A stretch of DNA of 64,000 nt from an uncultured Bacteroides sp. (GTDB taxonomy: Bacteria; Bacteroidota; Bacteroidia; Bacteroidales; Bacteroidaceae): positions 1-64,000 of the forward strand of contig NZ_CAJUHF010000012.1 in NCBI RefSeq assembly GCF_910585845.1, read 5' to 3'. The translations under genes and the position numbers were made by a program. Under the pieces are notes generated by a model. The model did no database searches and was not told the origin of the DNA. It worked only from the letters and a program-made list of their open reading frames with translations. Shown here in pieces: positions 25,464 to 35,100 of this stretch (position 1 is the stretch's first letter; the number at the start of each line of letters is the position of its first letter).

Positions 25464-25949
25464 TTATTCCTTCTTATTCATTTTTTTAAGTTTGTCTTTA
25501 ATCCGGCTGATTCGGGTGGCGACGTTTGTCAGTGTCAGTCCGGTGATTTCAGCAATTTCTTCGTAGCTTTTCTCTTCCAGATAGAGCAGGATGATGGATT
25601 TCTCCAATTGTCCCAGCCGGTTGATCATCCGGTAGAGTTGCTTCAGCATGGTTTGCATCTCGTCCGACTCCTCTATGCGGTCTGACGCTTGGTTCAGTGC
25701 CACGATTTCGGGAATATTTTTCTCTTTGCGGATGAAACTGATGCAAGTGTTCAGGGCGATGCGGTATATCCATGTGGATATCTTACATTCTCGTCTGAAC
25801 TTGGGGTAGGCTTTCCACAAGTTGAGTACGACGTCTTGATACAGGTCGTTGAGCGTTGCATTGGGTGTGGTGTACAGGTAGCACACCTTATAAATGACGC
25901 GTTCATATTCCCGTATCATGGACAGGAACTCTTGTTCTACGTTCTCCAT
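25464..25949 (-). CDS. ECF-type RNA polymerase sigma factor
   Basis: The 161-aa protein contains sigma region 2 (LYQDVVLNLWKAYPKFRREC, then ISTWIYRIALNTCISFIRKE) at about 38-78 and region 4 (LGQLEKSIILLYLEEKSYEE with AEITGLTLTNVATRISRIKD) at about 110-155. It lacks regions 1 and 3, as expected for extracytoplasmic-function sigma factors. It heads a three-gene minus-strand operon with a membrane protein and a membrane-bound phosphoesterase, which suggests an envelope-linked response. The start at 25949 leaves about 35 bp to a perfect -7 element. Which promoters it controls is unknown. Confidence 0.93.
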   Translation of the reverse strand: MENVEQEFLSMIREYERVIYKVCYLYTTPNATLNDLYQDVVLNLWKAYPKFRRECKISTWIYRIALNTCISFIRKEKNIPEIVALNQASDRIEESDEMQTMLKQLYRMINRLGQLEKSIILLYLEEKSYEEIAEITGLTLTNVATRISRIKDKLKKMNKKE

Positions 25950-25983
25950 GCTTTCGTTTTAGTTGCTTTGATATTGTTAGTTG

Positions 25984-25991
25984 CAAAAGTA
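25984..25991 (-). promoter_or_regulatory. -7 element for the sigma-factor operon
   Basis: TACTTTTG on the minus strand is a perfect match to TAnnTTTG and lies 35 bp before the sigma-factor ATG. A TTTG sits only 12 bp upstream, too close for the usual -33 element, so the upstream half of the promoter is not clear. Confidence 0.5.
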
Positions 25992-26384
25992 GTCAGAAAA
26001 TCACAAAGGGTGGTATATTTTTTGTCCGGTTAGTTGTATTTTTCGTATGCTTATGTGGGAAAAGAGTTATTTTAGTTAAAATATCCCGAAAATACGTTTG
26101 CTTATATTAAATATCTACTCTATTTTTGCTTTGGTGAAGCAAGGGAAAGGTCTTATTTTAAACTTATTTAAGTTGCCTTCGAGAGGGGGATCCGGTCCTT
26201 ATTTTGTCCGCTTTGTTTCCGTATTTTTTTCTGTTCTATAGGGTTGGACAAACTATGGAGCAGGTATGGAGTTGGTATGGAGCGGGTATGGAGGAGAACT
26301 TTTGTCGGTTTCCGGAATATTTCATAAAATGGTTTCGGGATGTTGTGTAACTGGATTTGTAATGTTATATAAATATAATACGAT
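25992..26384. other. Divergent intergenic region between sigma-factor and lipoprotein genes
   Basis: About 390 bp without a gene separate two divergent operons. It is AT-rich near the sigma-factor side. At 26254-26297 it contains an 11-bp tandem array, described separately, preceded by GGACAAAC. I see no clear TAnnTTTG for the lipoprotein gene and no recognisable gene remnant. Confidence 0.5.
26254..26297 (+). repeat. 11-bp tandem repeat, four units (core TATGGAG)
   Basis: Four units of 11 bp follow each other: TATGGAGCAGG, TATGGAGTTGG, TATGGAGCGGG, TATGGAGGAGA. The first seven bases are constant and the last four vary. GGACAAAC stands just before the array. A related array, in the opposite orientation and also preceded by GACAAAA-CATGGAG, lies at 57465-57505. 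Confidence 0.85.
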
Positions 26385-27209
26385 ATGATGAAAAAGAATT
26401 TTTTTGTTGGAGGATGCTTGGCGGCGTTGCTGTGCTTTTCGGCATGTGATGTCGATGAACCCATGTTGCCGAGTTTCCCTGTTTCTGAGATTACTCTGAA
26501 TAATGTGATTAACTTGACGGAAGGAGTACCGGAACGGGTATATCAGGAGGGAGAGACCTTTGAAGACCAGTCGTCTCCTGTGTATTATTTTAGTGGACGT
26601 GTGGTCCGGGATTCGTATTTGCAGAATTTGGAAGAAGTGCGCATTGGCATATCGCCTGTGAAGGAGTATTTGTTGGATGAGAATTTTGGGAATTACATGT
26701 ATGGAAATGGGGTAAAAACTGAGGTATGCAGTGTTTATGATGAAGATTCATATCAGTACATTTGGTCGTTCGACAGGGAGCCTTGGGAGGCTGGTACGTA
26801 TTATTACCGGACTGTGACTTATGCATGGGGTATATACAATACTCCCGGTATACTGGGTGAGTGCTTGAATGAACCTTATAGTCGTGTGTACAGCGAGATA
26901 AAGTCCTTTACAATTCCTTCCATGTACCTTCCGGATATATCGTCTTATTTCTTGTATGATACGGGAATCTATATACGTTTTAAACTTCGTGATACATTGG
27001 AGAATGCACCCCGCATAGGGATATGTTTTACGAAAGAAGAGAATGCACCTGTGATTGCAGACGGATGCAGAGAAAAAGAATACCAACCGGACATTGATTA
27101 TTATTTCTTCGATTATCCGGGGGAAAGAGGAATTTGGAATGTGCGTCCTTATGTCAAGTTATCCGACGGGACGGTAGTTTATGGTTATGTTCGTAAAATG
27201 CAAATCTGA
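26385..27209 (+). CDS. Outer-surface lipoprotein of unknown function
   Basis: The 274-aa protein begins with a lipoprotein signal peptide (MMKKNFFVGGCLAALLCFSA then Cys21). The acidic residues right after the cysteine (DVDEPM) resemble the Bacteroides lipoprotein export signal for surface display. The rest is beta-rich with many Tyr and Asp, such as YYFSGRVVRDSYLQNLEEVR and GTYYYRTVTYAWG, the second pattern being typical of fibronectin-type or Ig-like sandwich domains. I cannot assign a family. It is followed 7 bp later by a barrel protein gene, so the two may act together at the cell surface. Confidence 0.72.
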   Translation: MMKKNFFVGGCLAALLCFSACDVDEPMLPSFPVSEITLNNVINLTEGVPERVYQEGETFEDQSSPVYYFSGRVVRDSYLQNLEEVRIGISPVKEYLLDENFGNYMYGNGVKTEVCSVYDEDSYQYIWSFDREPWEAGTYYYRTVTYAWGIYNTPGILGECLNEPYSRVYSEIKSFTIPSMYLPDISSYFLYDTGIYIRFKLRDTLENAPRIGICFTKEENAPVIADGCREKEYQPDIDYYFFDYPGERGIWNVRPYVKLSDGTVVYGYVRKMQI

Positions 27210-27216
27210 CAGTAGT

Positions 27217-28086
27217 ATGAAAAGAGTGATTATGACGATATGCCTGATGGCAGCTGGTGTGGCAGCCCTCATGGCGCAGCAGACACGTGATGTGAAAGGT
27301 GTGGTAACGGACAAGAAAGGTGTCCCCGTGGTGGGTGCTGAGGTACTTGTGGAAGGCACTACGATCAGTACGATTACTGACTTGGATGGTAATTTCCTCT
27401 TGAGGGAAGTGCCGGTGGAGGCAGGAAAGGTCATTGTGACTTCCGTCGGCATGAATACGGAAGAGATTGACATCAACAGTCCGATTATGCTGGCTTCGCG
27501 CCCCCGGAAACTGTCGTTGGTGGTGGAAGCCGGGTTGGACGGAAGCCGCTATACGGTGAATAGTGGCAATGCCCTGATGGGCTATCATGTCGGTGTGGGA
27601 TTGGAAGTACGCCGGTCGAAGCGGTGGGCGTTCAGGCCGATGCTGCAATTGGCAAGCCGGGGTACGGAGTATGTCTATTCCGATGAACGGTATGAGTTTA
27701 AGGAGACCTGGAAGCCGTTGGTGCTGGATATGCCTTTGAACTTTCTGTTGAGGTATGAACTGGGTAGTCGGATGAATCTGGTGTTCTCCTTCGGTCCTGT
27801 GTTGTCGTGGGGACTTAGCGGTAAGGTGACTTACGGCGGAACTGGAATGGAAGAAAAGGAATATGAGATATATAAAAAGATGTATCCCAGTGATTGGGGC
27901 GGTCCAGACCATGCGTTGCTGCATCGTTTCGGAGTGGGGCTGACCTATGGGGTAGGCGTAGAATACAAGAAACTGCTGGTAGGAGTGGTCGGCAAGAGCA
28001 TGCTCATGATGACGGAGGATGACGGCATCAATACGGCCGAAGAGCACAACCTGGTGTTGGGTGCCAGTGTATCTTATCGTTTTTAA
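27217..28086 (+). CDS. Outer-membrane barrel protein with CarboxypepD_reg-like domain
   Basis: The 289-aa protein has a signal peptide (KRVIMTICLMAAGVAALMAQ), then a carboxypeptidase regulatory-like beta-sandwich at about 20-95 (VKGVVTDKKGVPVVGAEVLV; ISTITDLDGNFLLREV) and a PorT-like beta-barrel to the end. Alternating beta segments such as LGASVSYRF close the barrel with the terminal aromatic residue expected of outer-membrane proteins. The ATG at 27217 is preferred because it directly precedes the signal peptide; an ATG at 27181 would overlap the lipoprotein gene. It has the same layout as the next gene, so the two arose by duplication. Confidence 0.8.
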   Translation: MKRVIMTICLMAAGVAALMAQQTRDVKGVVTDKKGVPVVGAEVLVEGTTISTITDLDGNFLLREVPVEAGKVIVTSVGMNTEEIDINSPIMLASRPRKLSLVVEAGLDGSRYTVNSGNALMGYHVGVGLEVRRSKRWAFRPMLQLASRGTEYVYSDERYEFKETWKPLVLDMPLNFLLRYELGSRMNLVFSFGPVLSWGLSGKVTYGGTGMEEKEYEIYKKMYPSDWGGPDHALLHRFGVGLTYGVGVEYKKLLVGVVGKSMLMMTEDDGINTAEEHNLVLGASVSYRF

Positions 28087-28115
28087 CTATCTAATATGTA
28101 TAAAGAAATAGAATC

Positions 28116-28964
28116 ATGAAAAAGATTATCATATTGCTTGTGGCAGGATTATGCTTTTCGGGTACTGCCTTGGCGCAAGGGCTGAATCTGAAGGGTCGTT
28201 TTATTGATAAGGATTATTATCCGTTGAAGGGTGCAAAGGTCACGCTGAAAGGCACGAATCAGAGCACTACTACAGACAAGAAGGGAAATTTCTATTTTGA
28301 AAATGCTCCGCTGACGTCCGATTCACTTTTAGTGGAGAGCACGAAGAAAGACCAGACTATCTCGTCATTGGTAATGGTCAGGATGGACGAACAGTTCGTT
28401 CCGAAACGTTTCTCTTGGTTTGCAAAGGCAGGCGTGGGAGTCAGCTTGATATCAGATGGAATAGGGGTAAAGAAGCCTGCGTTCCATCTTGGTGCAGGTA
28501 TCGACCTTAAACTTTCCAAGCATTGGTCTTTCCAGCCTGCTCTTCAGTTTGTGTATAGTAATATGTGGACTGAAACAGAGATGGATGTTGTTTCACCTGA
28601 TGGGTACACTTATTCTTCATACCGTGATGTCGAATATGAGGTAAACACTTTGGAATTGCCGCTTACTTTTGCGTTGAAGTATTATTCGAAACGGAGCCGG
28701 GGAGTTATGATAAACTTCGGACCTTATGTTTCTTATGGTTTGAGCGGGAAGACTAAGATAGAACCTGATAGCTATTCTTCGGGATATGAGAATATACCGA
28801 CTGAAATAGACTTGTTTGGCAATCATTTCGGGGGAGGATTCGCCTATGGCATCAACTGGGACATAAACCATATTCTGTTCGGTTTCACCGGACGTGTGGG
28901 GGTAATATCCAGTGAACTGGATTCCCGCGTGGGAATAATGTTTGAAGTGGGATACCGCTTCTGA
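28116..28964 (+). CDS. Outer-membrane barrel protein, paralogue of the preceding gene
   Basis: This 282-aa protein repeats the previous layout: signal peptide (KKIIILLVAGLCFSGTALAQ), a carboxypeptidase regulatory-like domain (LKGRFIDKDYYPLKGAKVTL; STTTDKKGNFYFENA) and a barrel with FQPALQFVYSN and the terminal strand GIMFEVGYRF. The shared phrase YGLSGK/WGLSGK in the barrel supports common origin, although overall identity appears low. It follows its paralogue after 29 bp and ends 23 bp before a convergent gene. Such short barrels often act as envelope sensors or structural proteins; its function is unknown. Confidence 0.78.
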   Translation: MKKIIILLVAGLCFSGTALAQGLNLKGRFIDKDYYPLKGAKVTLKGTNQSTTTDKKGNFYFENAPLTSDSLLVESTKKDQTISSLVMVRMDEQFVPKRFSWFAKAGVGVSLISDGIGVKKPAFHLGAGIDLKLSKHWSFQPALQFVYSNMWTETEMDVVSPDGYTYSSYRDVEYEVNTLELPLTFALKYYSKRSRGVMINFGPYVSYGLSGKTKIEPDSYSSGYENIPTEIDLFGNHFGGGFAYGINWDINHILFGFTGRVGVISSELDSRVGIMFEVGYRF

Positions 28965-28987
28965 ACGACACCGGGGGATCCGCACAC

Positions 28988-29890
28988 CTATAGGTTGGCA
29001 GCTAAGAACCTGCTTACTTTCTCTACTGCCATCCCCCGGCGTTTTGCATAGTCCTCCAACTGGTCTTTCCCTATCTTCCCGACCGCGAAATAGCGTGCGG
29101 CGGGATGTGCAAACATCAGTCCGCAGACAGTGGCATGAGGGTACATTGCCCCGTTTTCGGTCAGGCTGATTCCGATTTGCCCCATGTGCAGTAGCTTGTC
29201 CAGCAGAAAGTTGACCGACTGGTCGGGCAGGGAAGGATAACCCACGGCGGGACGTATGCCCTGAAAATCTTCTTTCAATAATTCCGGAATGCTGAGATTC
29301 TCTTCTTTGGCATATCCCCAAGCTACTTTACGTACATATTCGTGCATTTTTTCCGTGGCAGCTTCGGCAAGGCGGTCGGCAAGCGTCTGAACTAACAGAT
29401 GCTTGTAGGGGTCGTCCGCGTGCAACAGTTCCACTTCTCCGTCGCATGAGGCGGCAAAGATGCCCACCGTATCGGTTACGCCCGACGAAAGCGGCCGGAC
29501 AAAGTCGCTCAGGCAGAGAAAAGGAGCACCGTCCGGCTGAGGTGTCTGTTGGCGAAGCAAGGGGAGGGGTATGCCGTCCAATAGCAGATTATCCCCGTCG
29601 GCATTCGCCTTGCAGAGACGGTAGACGGAGTGTACGCGGAAATCCCGGTCCAAGAGGTCGAGCATCCGGTTTGCCTCCTTCAGTAGCTGCATGGCTTCGG
29701 CTGCCTTGGCGCGTTCCTCTTCCGGAAAGCCTGCAAGCCACATGGCACGGCAGGCGTCGCATCCATGAATGTGGGCTATCGTTGCAAAACGGGGTTGGAA
29801 TCCCCAAGCATGAAAAAAGTAAAGCCAGTTCACGTAGGGAACTACTTCGTGGATGGAGTAGGTCAGTACTTCGGTTACGTTGTTGGGCAT
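28988..29890 (-). CDS. Stand-alone methionine synthase activation domain protein
   Basis: The 300-aa protein corresponds to the C-terminal reactivation domain of cobalamin-dependent methionine synthase (MetH), which binds S-adenosylmethionine and re-methylates oxidised cob(II)alamin. The key motif is GIRPAVGYPSLPDQS (RPAxGYPxxPDxs), then LTENGAMYPHATVCGLMFAH and ARYFAVGKI, as in MetH. The catalytic homocysteine, folate and B12 domains are absent. Residues 1-110 (helical, with DACRAMWLAGFPEEE) are not typical of MetH. It is the last gene of the minus-strand GT2-pyrC operon, 3 bp after pyrC. It may serve another corrinoid enzyme or a MetH encoded elsewhere. Confidence 0.85.
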   Translation of the reverse strand: MPNNVTEVLTYSIHEVVPYVNWLYFFHAWGFQPRFATIAHIHGCDACRAMWLAGFPEEERAKAAEAMQLLKEANRMLDLLDRDFRVHSVYRLCKANADGDNLLLDGIPLPLLRQQTPQPDGAPFLCLSDFVRPLSSGVTDTVGIFAASCDGEVELLHADDPYKHLLVQTLADRLAEAATEKMHEYVRKVAWGYAKEENLSIPELLKEDFQGIRPAVGYPSLPDQSVNFLLDKLLHMGQIGISLTENGAMYPHATVCGLMFAHPAARYFAVGKIGKDQLEDYAKRRGMAVEKVSRFLAANL

Positions 29891-29893
29891 ACG

Positions 29894-31246
29894 TTATTGG
29901 GGTTGATCGAATCTCAGTTCTTCGCCGCGATAGGCTTCGTCTACTTTTCCGTCACTGTAAATCAGGTGCCCGTTGGCAAATGTCTTCTCCACTTTCCAGT
30001 GGAAAGAGCGTCCTTCGAGCGGGCTCCATCCGCATTTGCTCAAGATGCCGTCGGCGGTGACTTCCCACTGTCCGGAGTGGCTGACCAGTACAAGGTCTGC
30101 CTGATATCCCTTGCGGATATAGCCTCGTTTGCGTATGCCATATATCCGTGCAGGCGCATGGCACATTTTCTCCACAACGGTTTCTATGGGGAAGACACCT
30201 TCTTCCGCCAGTTCGAGCATGCAGACCAAAGAGTATTGAATCATGGGCATGCCTGACATGGCTTTCAGTGCACCGCCCGCTTTCTCGCTCAGCAGGTGAG
30301 GGGCGTGGTCGGTGGCAATCACGTCGATAAGTCCGCTCTTTACAGCTTCCCGCAAGGCAAGGCGGTCCCCTTGTTTCTTGATGGCGGGGTTACACTTGAT
30401 GCGTGTGTCCAGCTCCTTGTGGTCGTGCTGTGTGAACATCAGGTGGGCGATGCATGCTTCGGCTGTGATCAGCTTGTCTTCCGGCAGTTCGTCGCTGAAC
30501 AGTCGCAGTTCCCTTGCCGTAGAGACATGGAGCACGTGCAGGCGTGCGCCTGCCAAAGTGGCCATGCGGACAGCCAGTTCCGTCGAAGAGTAGCAAGCCT
30601 CCGCCGAACGTATGAGAGGGTGGCGGCTGATGGGGACGTCGGGACGGTTGGCATACAGCTCTTTGTAGTGTTCCGTATTCTTACGGATGATGTCCTGGTT
30701 TTCGCAATGGGCGGCAATCAGCATGTCGGTGCCATTGAAGATATTCAGCAGGCTGCTCGTCTTGTCCACCAGCATGTTTCCGGTGCTGGAGCCCATGAAG
30801 AGCTTGATGCCGCATACGCGGTTTTTGTCCAGTTTGTGGAACTCTGTGTGGTTGTCGTTGGTGGCGCCGAAGTAGCAGGAGTGGTTGACGATACACTTCT
30901 CGTTCAGCAGCTCCATCTTCTGTAGCAGGGCTTCAATGGTGGTAGTCTGCGGTTGCGTGTTGGGCATGTCCATGATGGAGGTAACTCCACCGGCAGCTGC
31001 GGCGCAGCTCTCGGTGAAGATGTCCGCTTTGTGCGTCAGTCCGGGGTCGCGGAAGTGCACATGGTCGTCGATGATACCCGGCAGCAGGTAGTAGCCTGTG
31101 GCATCTATGGTTTCATCGCAAGGAGAGGTGGGTGCTTCTCCGCGGGTCAGCACTTCGGCTATCATGCCGTTCTCAATCACGACGGAGCCTTTCACCGAAC
31201 GTCCCTCGTTCACTATCGTTGCGTTGTGTATCAGTGTTCTCTTCAT
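29894..31246 (-). CDS. pyrC: Dihydroorotase
   Basis: It catalyses the reversible ring closure of N-carbamoyl-aspartate to dihydroorotate, the third step of pyrimidine synthesis. The 450-aa protein is of the longer class I type. Metal-binding residues are in PGIIDDHVHFRDPGLTHKAD near 55-72; further landmarks are GGVTSIMDMPNTQPQTT near 90-105, HVLHVSTARELRLF near 240 and IATDHAPHLLSEK near 315. It lies in an operon between a polyprenol-P-mannose synthase-like gene (50 bp upstream) and a MetH activation-domain gene (3 bp downstream). Confidence 0.95.
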   Translation of the reverse strand: MKRTLIHNATIVNEGRSVKGSVVIENGMIAEVLTRGEAPTSPCDETIDATGYYLLPGIIDDHVHFRDPGLTHKADIFTESCAAAAGGVTSIMDMPNTQPQTTTIEALLQKMELLNEKCIVNHSCYFGATNDNHTEFHKLDKNRVCGIKLFMGSSTGNMLVDKTSSLLNIFNGTDMLIAAHCENQDIIRKNTEHYKELYANRPDVPISRHPLIRSAEACYSSTELAVRMATLAGARLHVLHVSTARELRLFSDELPEDKLITAEACIAHLMFTQHDHKELDTRIKCNPAIKKQGDRLALREAVKSGLIDVIATDHAPHLLSEKAGGALKAMSGMPMIQYSLVCMLELAEEGVFPIETVVEKMCHAPARIYGIRKRGYIRKGYQADLVLVSHSGQWEVTADGILSKCGWSPLEGRSFHWKVEKTFANGHLIYSDGKVDEAYRGEELRFDQPQ

Positions 31247-31296
31247 AAATTCAGTGGATAGATGATGGTTGATAATTGACAGGAGGCAGCGACGGA

Positions 31297-32040
31297 TTAC
31301 GATTTATATTTGTGGAACAGGCTGTTCCATTTCAGTCGAATCACCCCGAAGACTGCTTCCCCAAAGATACTGCTATTCATTTTTGAAGTGCCCAGTTCAC
31401 GGTTGATGAAGATGACGGGAACTTCTTTTATTTTGAAACCATATTTATAGGCAGTGAACTTCATCTCAATCTGGAAAGCATACCCTTTGAAGCGGATGCC
31501 GTCGAGGGGAATGGTCTCCAGCACCTTCCGGCGGTAGCACTTGAATCCTGCGGTGGTGTCGTGCACCGGCAGTCCGGTGATGACGCGCACATATTTCGAG
31601 GCAAAGTAGGACATCAGCACGCGCCCCATGGGCCAGTTCACTACGTTAACGCCGCTGACGTAACGCGAACCAATGGACACGTCGGCACCCTCTTCGGCAC
31701 AGGCCTTATACAAGCGCGGAAGGTCGGCAGGGTTGTGACTGAAGTCGGCATCCATCTCGAAAATATACTCGTAGTGATGCTCCAGCGACCACTTGAAACC
31801 TGCAATGTAGGCGGTTCCCAATCCCAGTTTCCCTTTTCGCTCTATCATGAACAGGCGTTCGGGAAATTCCTGTTGTAACGTTCTGACAATGGCGGCAGTT
31901 CCGTCGGGTGAGCCGTCTTCGATGATAAGGATGTGGAATACTTTCTCCAGGGCGAAAACGGCACGGATGATGTTTTCGATGTTCTCCCGTTCGTTATATG
32001 TGGGAATAATGACAATGCTGTCCGATGTTTGCATATTCAT
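31297..32040 (-). CDS. Polyprenol monophosphomannose synthase-like GT2
   Basis: This is a cytosolic-face GT2 enzyme (247 aa) that by family would move mannose, or a related sugar, from GDP-mannose to a polyprenyl phosphate. Landmarks are IVIIPTYNERENIENIIRAV, LIIEDGSPDGTAAIVRTL, the metal site YIFEMDADFSHNPADLPRLY and TAGFKCYRRKVLETI. It has no C-terminal membrane anchor, as in bacterial DPM1-type proteins. The ATG at 32040 is favoured, with a second ATG at 32034; a TTG at 32067 would add unrelated residues. Bacteroides use such donors for protein O-glycosylation and lipid modification, which could be its role here (inference). Confidence 0.9.
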   Translation of the reverse strand: MNMQTSDSIVIIPTYNERENIENIIRAVFALEKVFHILIIEDGSPDGTAAIVRTLQQEFPERLFMIERKGKLGLGTAYIAGFKWSLEHHYEYIFEMDADFSHNPADLPRLYKACAEEGADVSIGSRYVSGVNVVNWPMGRVLMSYFASKYVRVITGLPVHDTTAGFKCYRRKVLETIPLDGIRFKGYAFQIEMKFTAYKYGFKIKEVPVIFINRELGTSKMNSSIFGEAVFGVIRLKWNSLFHKYKS

Positions 32041-32115
32041 AAAAAAGGGGGTTTTTATTGGGAACAAAGTTAAGCGTTTTCCTTTATATACGAATTAAAA
32101 CTAAGGATTATTTAG

Positions 32116-32123
32116 TAATTTTG
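32116..32123 (+). promoter_or_regulatory. -7 element immediately before mfd
   Basis: TAATTTTG matches TAnnTTTG perfectly and is followed by GC, a common Bacteroides extension. It ends only 8 bp before the mfd ATG at 32132, so transcription would begin within a few bases of the start codon and give a nearly leaderless message. No good -33 TTTG is found at 19-21 bp. Confidence 0.5.
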
Positions 32124-32131
32124 CGCCCGTT

Positions 32132-35100
32132 ATGATGACAATTACTGAGCTACAACAACGATATGCCGCTCATCCCAATGCGGAAGCCATGAGGGGCTTA
32201 CTGAAGAATCTGTCCGTGCGCACCCTGTTTTGCGAAGGATTGTGCGCATCCGCCGCCTCGCTGTTTTCGTCCGTACTGGTGCAGCAGGCGGAGTGTCCTT
32301 TTGTTTTCATCCTGGGCGACCTGGAAGAGGCAGGATATTTCTACCACGATCTGACCCAAGTGTTGGGAACGGAGCAAGTTCTCTTCTTCCCCTCCTCTTT
32401 TCGCCGTGCCATCAAGTACGGACAGAAGGATGCGGCAAACGAGATTCTGCGCACCGAAGTGTTGAGCCGCCTGCAGAAGAACGAACCGGGACTATGCGTC
32501 GTGACCTATCCCGATGCCTTGGCGGAAAAAGTCGTTTCGCGTAAGGAACTGGGAGACAAGACGCTGAAACTGCATGTCGCCGAACAGGTGGACATGAACT
32601 TCATCTCCGAAGTGCTGCGCAGCTATGGCTTTGAGTATGTGGATTATGTCTACGAACCGGGGCAATACGCCGTGCGTGGTAGCATCATTGATGTCTTTTC
32701 CTTCTCGTCCGAATACCCCTTCCGCATAGACTTCTTCGGCGATGAGGTGGAAAGCCTGCGTACCTTCGAGGTCGATTCCCAGCTTTCCAAAGAGAAGAAG
32801 GAGAGTATTGTCATCGTCCCCGATTTGAGTCGCAGCTTGGAGCAAGGCGGGACAGGCGGAATGGTCTCTTTCCTCGATTTCCTGCATCCCGACACCGTGC
32901 TTGCCATGCGCGATTTCCTTTGGCTGCGCGAACGCATTCAGGCGGTGCATGACGAGTCGCTTACTCCGCAGGCCATTGCAGCCCGTGAGGCGGAAGAGAA
33001 CGGAGCCATCTCTCTGGAGGGTAAGCTCGCCGATGCCGGAGAGTTTACCGTGCGTGCGCTCGACTTCCGTCGTCTGGAGTTCGGAGGCAAGCCCACCGGT
33101 ACACCGGATGCTGTTGTCTCTTTCAAGACTACCGCACAACCCATCTTCCACAAGAACTTCGATCTGGTGGCGAATGCCTTCAAGGAGTACCTCTCACTTG
33201 GATACGACCTGTATATATGCAGCGACAGTCAGAAACAGACCGACCGTATCCGGGCTATCTTTGACGACCGTGGAGACAACATCTCCTTCACCGCCGTAGA
33301 GCGTACCTTGCACGAGGGATTTGCCGATAATACCTTGCGTCTCTGCATCTTTACCGACCATCAGCTGTTCGACCGTTTCCACAAGTACAACCTGAAGAGC
33401 GATAAAGCCCGTAGCGGAAAAGTCGCCTTGAGCCTGAAAGAGCTCAACCAGTTCACGCCGGGCGATTATGTAGTACATACCGACCACGGTGTGGGACGTT
33501 TCGCTGGACTGGTGCGTATTCCCAATGGCGACACGACGCAGGAAGTGATGAAATTGGTCTATCAGAATGAAGACGTTGTCTTTGTCTCCATTCATTCCCT
33601 GCACAAGGTTTCCAAATACAAAGGGAAGGAGGGTGAAGCTCCTCGTCTGAATAAGTTGGGTACGGGTGCCTGGGAAAAACTGAAAGACCGCACTAAGTCC
33701 AAAATCAAGGACATTGCCCGCGACCTTATCAAACTTTACTCCCAACGCCGCGAAGAGAAGGGATTCCAATACAGCCCCGACAGCTTTCTGCAACGGGAGT
33801 TGGAAGCCTCTTTCATCTATGAAGACACGCCCGACCAGAGCAAGGCGACCTCCGATGTGAAAGCCGATATGGAGAGCGCCCGCCCGATGGACCGTCTGGT
33901 GTGCGGCGACGTAGGTTTCGGAAAGACGGAGGTTGCCGTGCGCGCTGCCTTCAAGGCGGTGACGGATAATAAACAGGTGGCCGTGTTGGTGCCCACCACC
34001 GTATTGGCGTACCAGCATTTTCAGACTTTCCGCGACCGTCTGAAAGAGCTTCCCTGCCGCGTGGAGTACCTGAGCCGTGCGCGTACTGCCGCCCAGTCCA
34101 AAGCTGTGGTGAAAGGACTTGCTGCCGGAGAGGTGAACATCCTTATCGGTACCCATCGCATCCTCGGCAAAGATGTGAAGTTCAAAGACCTGGGGCTGCT
34201 CATCATTGACGAAGAGCAGAAATTCGGCGTGAGCGTGAAAGAGAAGTTGCGCCAGCTGAAAGTGAACGTGGATACCTTGACCATGACCGCTACGCCCATT
34301 CCCCGTACCTTGCAGTTCTCTCTGTTGGGTGCCCGCGACCTCTCGGTGATACAGACACCGCCACCCAACCGCTATCCGGTACAGACCGAAGTGCATACCT
34401 TCAATGAAGAAGTCATCGTCGATGCCATCAACTTCGAGATGAGCCGCAACGGGCAAGTCTTCTTCGTCAACAACCGCATATCCAATCTTGTCGAGCTCAA
34501 ATCGTTGATAGAGCGTCACATCCCCGACTGCCGTGTCTGCATCGGTCACGGTCAGATGGAGCCGGCGGAGCTGGAGAAGATAATCTTCGACTTTGTCAAT
34601 TATGACTATGACGTGTTGCTTGCTACTACCATCATCGAAAGCGGTATCGACATCCCCAATGCCAACACCATCATCATCAATCAGGCACAGAACTTCGGTC
34701 TTAGTGACCTGCATCAGATGCGTGGACGCGTGGGGCGCAGCAACAAAAAAGCCTTCTGCTACCTGCTTGCTCCTCCGCTCTCTTCCCTCACCCCCGAGGC
34801 GAAGCGCCGCTTGCAGGCCATCGAGAATTTCTCCGACTTGGGCAGCGGTATCCATATCGCCATGCAGGACCTTGACATCCGCGGTGCGGGAAACATGTTG
34901 GGTGCCGAACAGAGCGGATTTATTGCCGACTTGGGCTATGAAACCTATCAGAAGATACTTTCCGAAGCAGTGCATGAGTTAAAGACGGATGAGTTTGCCG
35001 ACCTCTACGCCGAAGAACTGAAAGGAGACGGTACGGTCAGCGGCGAGCAGTTTGTGGACGAGTGTCAGGTAGAGAGCGATTTGGAACTTCTGCTTCCGGC

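Noticed and set aside
33194..34975. A 593-codon open frame opposite mfd
   Set aside because: Antisense artefact of GC-biased third positions; no recognisable domain, while mfd is complete on the + strand.
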